64,000 nt of DNA. It comes from Oscillibacter sp. 1-3. GTDB taxonomy: Bacteria > Bacillota > Clostridia > Oscillospirales > Oscillospiraceae. The stretch spans positions 186,001 through 250,000 of the forward strand of contig NZ_KE159709.1 in assembly GCF_000403435.2 (NCBI RefSeq), written 5' to 3'. Below the pieces are notes generated by a model. The model had not been told where the DNA came from. It did not search any database and saw only the letters and a program-made list of their open reading frames with translations. The position numbers and the translations under genes were made by a program. Shown in pieces: positions 61,474 to 64,000 of the stretch (position 1 is the stretch's first letter; every line of letters begins with the position of its first letter).

Positions 61474-62346
61474 TCATAAGAAGATGTCGAATGGGGACGG
61501 TTTTGGACTGTTGATTTCATCCGGGGAGTACAGCCTGTCAAAGCCATAAATCAGCCGTCCGGCGAAGGATTCGCCGCTTTTCAGGCTTATCCCGTACAGC
61601 ATGGCCTGCGTGAGGGCGGCGCTGCTTTCCGGCAGCTTTTGGACCGATAGAGAGTCCATATTGCCATAAGCGGAAATGGTCAGACCGGCGGCGCCGCTTG
61701 CCAGCTCCGCAATGGGCTTTACCTCCTCCGGAGAGGAGAGAAGGGTGGGGGCGCTTTCCGCCAGCGGGACAAACGCCATTTCTGCATAGACGGTTTTTTC
61801 AACCGGCAGTGTCTGGCCGCCGGAGAGGATCTGCGGACAAAAAGAGCGCAGAGCGTAGTCGTCCGTGTCTGTCAGGTGAAATACCAGATTGCATTCCGGC
61901 GCGATCAGCGCTCCCCGCTCTGGGGCGGAGAAAAGGTCGATGACGATCCGGTTCAAATTCACCCACATAATCCGGGCCCCAACGGTCAGCGCCGTATGCA
62001 GGCCGCTCTCAGCCTCGGAGAGGCGGCAGGTGAGAAAGATATGATTTTGACCGATTTCCTGCGTCTGCCAAAGTTTATGGGAGAGACATTGGGATAGGGC
62101 GGGGGAGAGGTGGTCACGAATCATCCCCAGCCCCTCTGCGGACTGCTGGCAGGTCTCCAAATTTTCGCCGCCAGAGAGAACGTTCCGCAGAGATCCCTGG
62201 CCGTCATGGATGCAGATGCTTTTCATAGTACATCCATAGTTGGTGATTTCGATATAGTCGTTTGTATTGTTGGGAATGCGGTAGAGCAGGGCGGTTTCGC
62301 CGGTTTCCGTTTTTCCAAATACCGTCTGCGTAATTTCTGAATTCAT
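61474..62346 (-). CDS. Aldose 1-epimerase (galactose mutarotase)-like protein
   Basis: 290 residues, all beta. The start (EITNYGCTMKSICIHDGQGSLRNVL) is the mutarotase opening, with a C-terminal LIYGFDRLYSP. The usual catalytic His motifs (NHLHGG and NHxYFNL types) are not seen, and the protein is shorter than the normal 340 residues. It is therefore a divergent or non-catalytic member of the galactose mutarotase fold. ATG at 62346 has AAAGG 9 nt upstream. Divergent from the cupin/aldolase genes. Confidence 0.6.
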   Translation of the reverse strand: MNSEITQTVFGKTETGETALLYRIPNNTNDYIEITNYGCTMKSICIHDGQGSLRNVLSGGENLETCQQSAEGLGMIRDHLSPALSQCLSHKLWQTQEIGQNHIFLTCRLSEAESGLHTALTVGARIMWVNLNRIVIDLFSAPERGALIAPECNLVFHLTDTDDYALRSFCPQILSGGQTLPVEKTVYAEMAFVPLAESAPTLLSSPEEVKPIAELASGAAGLTISAYGNMDSLSVQKLPESSAALTQAMLYGISLKSGESFAGRLIYGFDRLYSPDEINSPKPSPFDIFL

Positions 62347-62401
62347 ATAAAACATCCTTTCGATATAGTGTCCGTGCGGAGATCACGTTTTCAAAATACA
62401 A

Positions 62402-62470
62402 GCAAATTTTATGCCATTGTTGGGAGAGGAAAGGGCTGCCGCATCACGGTGAATTTGGCATAAAGTTTGC
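62402..62470. promoter_or_regulatory. Paired inverted operator in the divergent promoter region
   Basis: GCAAATTTTATGCCA (62402-62416) and TGGCATAAAGTTTGC (62456-62470) are inverted copies with one mismatch in 15 bp, 39 bp apart. They lie between two divergent transcription units, the usual place for a shared regulator. No regulator gene is in the window. Confidence 0.68.
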
Positions 62471-62548
62471 TTAATTTCTTTTTGAGGTGTGGTCAGCGGC
62501 CGCACCATCCGGCACCGAAAAATCATGCAGAAGAAAGGAATTGTTACG

Positions 62549-63025
62549 ATGGCTAAGATTATGTACGGAAACTACAACGACCTGCCGTGGATGCCCAACC
62601 ACAAGAAAGATGTGGACGGAAAAGTGATGTGCTACATGAAATGCTTTGCGATGGAAGCGGTCAATATGCACATGTGTATTGGACAGATGTTCAACGGAAT
62701 GCCCATCGGACCCCATACGCACCCCAATGAGCAGATCGCCACTGTGGTAAAGGGAGAGTGCGATTATTGGGTGGACGGCGTACCCTACCGTCTTTCTCCC
62801 GGCTGCTGGGTAAATGTCCCGCCTCACTACGTCCACTACGCCCATGTATACCGCTCTCAGGGACCTTGCTACCAGATGGACATCATGTCCCCCAAGCGCT
62901 CTTCCAGCTGTGACGAATACAAGGCGTGGCTGAAGGCGGAGTATGACATTGACTGGGATGCCGGCGGACGGGAGGTCCCTGATCTGACAGAGCCGCAGGA
63001 CAAGACCGCGGAGGTCCGGGATTGA
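62549..63025 (+). CDS. Cupin-domain protein
   Basis: 158 residues, single cupin barrel. Metal-binding motif 1 reads PIGPHTHPNEQIATVVKGE and motif 2 GCWVNVPPHYVHYAHVY. AAAGGA lies 9 nt before the ATG at 62549. Stand-alone cupins can be isomerases, dioxygenases or binding proteins. Here it precedes an aldolase of the HpcH/HpaI family, so a role in sugar-acid or aromatic-acid breakdown is plausible. Confidence 0.82.
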   Translation: MAKIMYGNYNDLPWMPNHKKDVDGKVMCYMKCFAMEAVNMHMCIGQMFNGMPIGPHTHPNEQIATVVKGECDYWVDGVPYRLSPGCWVNVPPHYVHYAHVYRSQGPCYQMDIMSPKRSSSCDEYKAWLKAEYDIDWDAGGREVPDLTEPQDKTAEVRD

Positions 63026-63128
63026 TATTTTTCCGGCGATGGGACGAAATTGGGCATGGGAGTTCCCGGTTCCCATGCCCAAATCGTTTTTATATGTTCG
63101 CCGCTGAATTTGAAAGGATGGATGCAGC

Positions 63129-63926
63129 ATGAAAATGCGGAATTTTGTCAGGGAGAAAATTGCGGCCAACGGATATGCGCTGGGGGCATTTATTGCTTCC
63201 GGCTCCTCTACAAACTGCGAAATTCTGGGGCTGAACGGGCTGGATTTTGTAATGATCGACTGCGAGCACGCCGAGACGGGATCGGAGTCCATCGTCCATA
63301 TGTGCCGGGCCGCGGAGATGTACGGGACAGCTCCGCTTGTTCGGGTATATGATCCGGACGACGGCCCCATGATGAGCCGGATGCTGGACATCGGCGTGCA
63401 GGGAGTGATGGCGCCTTTGGTTGGAAATCGCGCACAGGCGGAGAATTTGGTTAACTTTACAAAATATGCGCCCTTGGGTAAGCGCGGGGCCAACGGGGGC
63501 CGCGGACCCCGCTGGGGCCTTTATGAGGACTATGTTCACGCCTCCAATGAGAATTGCCTGTCCATTGCCCAGTGCGAATCTCTGGAGGGATTGGAAAATA
63601 TCGAGGCCATTGCCGCGACGCCGGGTCTGGATGTGATCTTTATCGGGACAGGAGATCTGTCCTTGGAGATGGGGATTGCTTTTAAGGCCGATTCCGCAGC
63701 CAATCACACAGTAGACGCGCCGGAGATCGTGGCGGCCATTGACGCGATTCTGGCGGCCTGCCGAAAAAACCATGTGATCCCTGGAATTGTAACCGCCAGC
63801 GCGGAGGATGCCGCCCGCCGGATTCGGCAGGGATTCCAGTTTGTCACCTGCATGAACGATCTGGGATTTTTCCGCAGCAGCACAGCCCGGCATATCCAGA
63901 GCGTCCGGGAATTTGTCTTGAAGTGA
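63129..63926 (+). CDS. HpcH/HpaI-family class II aldolase
   Basis: 265 residues, TIM barrel of the HpcH/HpaI aldolase/citrate lyase family. Key sites: DFVMIDCEHAE (base His), APLVRVYD (phosphate/carboxylate Arg), metal ligands in SIAQCESLEGLEN and DVIFIGTGDLS. It would cleave a 4-hydroxy-2-keto acid to pyruvate and an aldehyde. 103 bp after the cupin gene, probably co-transcribed. Substrate unknown. Confidence 0.88.
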   Translation: MKMRNFVREKIAANGYALGAFIASGSSTNCEILGLNGLDFVMIDCEHAETGSESIVHMCRAAEMYGTAPLVRVYDPDDGPMMSRMLDIGVQGVMAPLVGNRAQAENLVNFTKYAPLGKRGANGGRGPRWGLYEDYVHASNENCLSIAQCESLEGLENIEAIAATPGLDVIFIGTGDLSLEMGIAFKADSAANHTVDAPEIVAAIDAILAACRKNHVIPGIVTASAEDAARRIRQGFQFVTCMNDLGFFRSSTARHIQSVREFVLK

Positions 63927-63964
63927 TGGAATCTTTGCAAGGAATATTTTGTTTGATAAGAGAG

Positions 63965-63993
63965 AGCGGGCAGAGGACTCTGCCCGCTTTCTT
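63965..63993 (+). terminator. Terminator of the cupin/aldolase unit
   Basis: Arms AGCGGGCAGA and TCTGCCCGCT with a 4-nt loop, followed by TTCTTTC. Confidence 0.85.
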
Positions 63994-64000
63994 TCAAACT

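Overview
The window is GC-rich, densely coding Firmicutes DNA. AGGAGG-type ribosome sites, sigma-A promoters, an MsmK/UgpC-type sugar ATPase, a class B sortase, rubrerythrin and small-protein families common in gut clostridia point to an Oscillospiraceae-like anaerobe (Flavonifractor/Lawsonibacter/Oscillibacter type). This is inferred from gene content; no rRNA is present to fix the taxon.

Layout. 1-13.3 kb: a beta-glucan utilisation locus with the end of a GH16 endoglucanase, a GH161-like phosphorylase, a GH94 phosphorylase, an AraC regulator, a sugar ABC transporter (lipoprotein, two permeases, ATPase) and a GH3 beta-glucosidase with reversed domain order. 13.5-15.3 kb: glycogen synthase. 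15.6-22 kb: an integrative mobilizable element (DUF6076-like protein, RepA-type ATPase, candidate oriT, MobC, relaxase, two tyrosine integrases). 22-35.8 kb: rubrerythrin, tRNA-Arg(CCG), serA, typA/bipA, an array of hairpins, an NSS-family transporter behind an elaborate untranslated leader, a MATE pump with an AraC regulator, a 2-hydroxyacid dehydrogenase, a FAD oxidoreductase and an HtrA protease. 35.9-53 kb: three ECF sigma/anti-sigma modules mixed with a Ktr potassium system, a cytidylate kinase-like protein, a ClC (CLC-F-like) transporter, rimM-trmD and other small genes. 53-59.5 kb: a surface operon (sortase substrate, lipoprotein, class B sortase) behind two tandem c-di-GMP-I riboswitches, with a degenerate tyrosine recombinase next to it. 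59.9-64 kb: three small conserved proteins and a divergent pair of units (mutarotase-like; cupin plus HpcH/HpaI aldolase) separated by a paired operator.

How it works together. In the first locus an extracellular GH16 would cut beta-glucan, the ABC system would import oligosaccharides, and the phosphorylases and GH3 enzyme would split them inside the cell, saving ATP as sugar 1-phosphates. In the surface operon, c-di-GMP sensed by the RNA would control both a wall-anchored protein with a PKTG sorting signal and the sortase likely to attach it. The anti-sigma proteins and secreted partners at 36-37, 41-44 and 50-53 kb look like envelope-stress sensing units, two of them paralogous.

The strongest novelty candidates are the tandem c-di-GMP riboswitch/sortase operon with its neighbouring recombinase, the unassigned multi-stem RNA leader before the NSS transporter, and the seven-hairpin array after typA.
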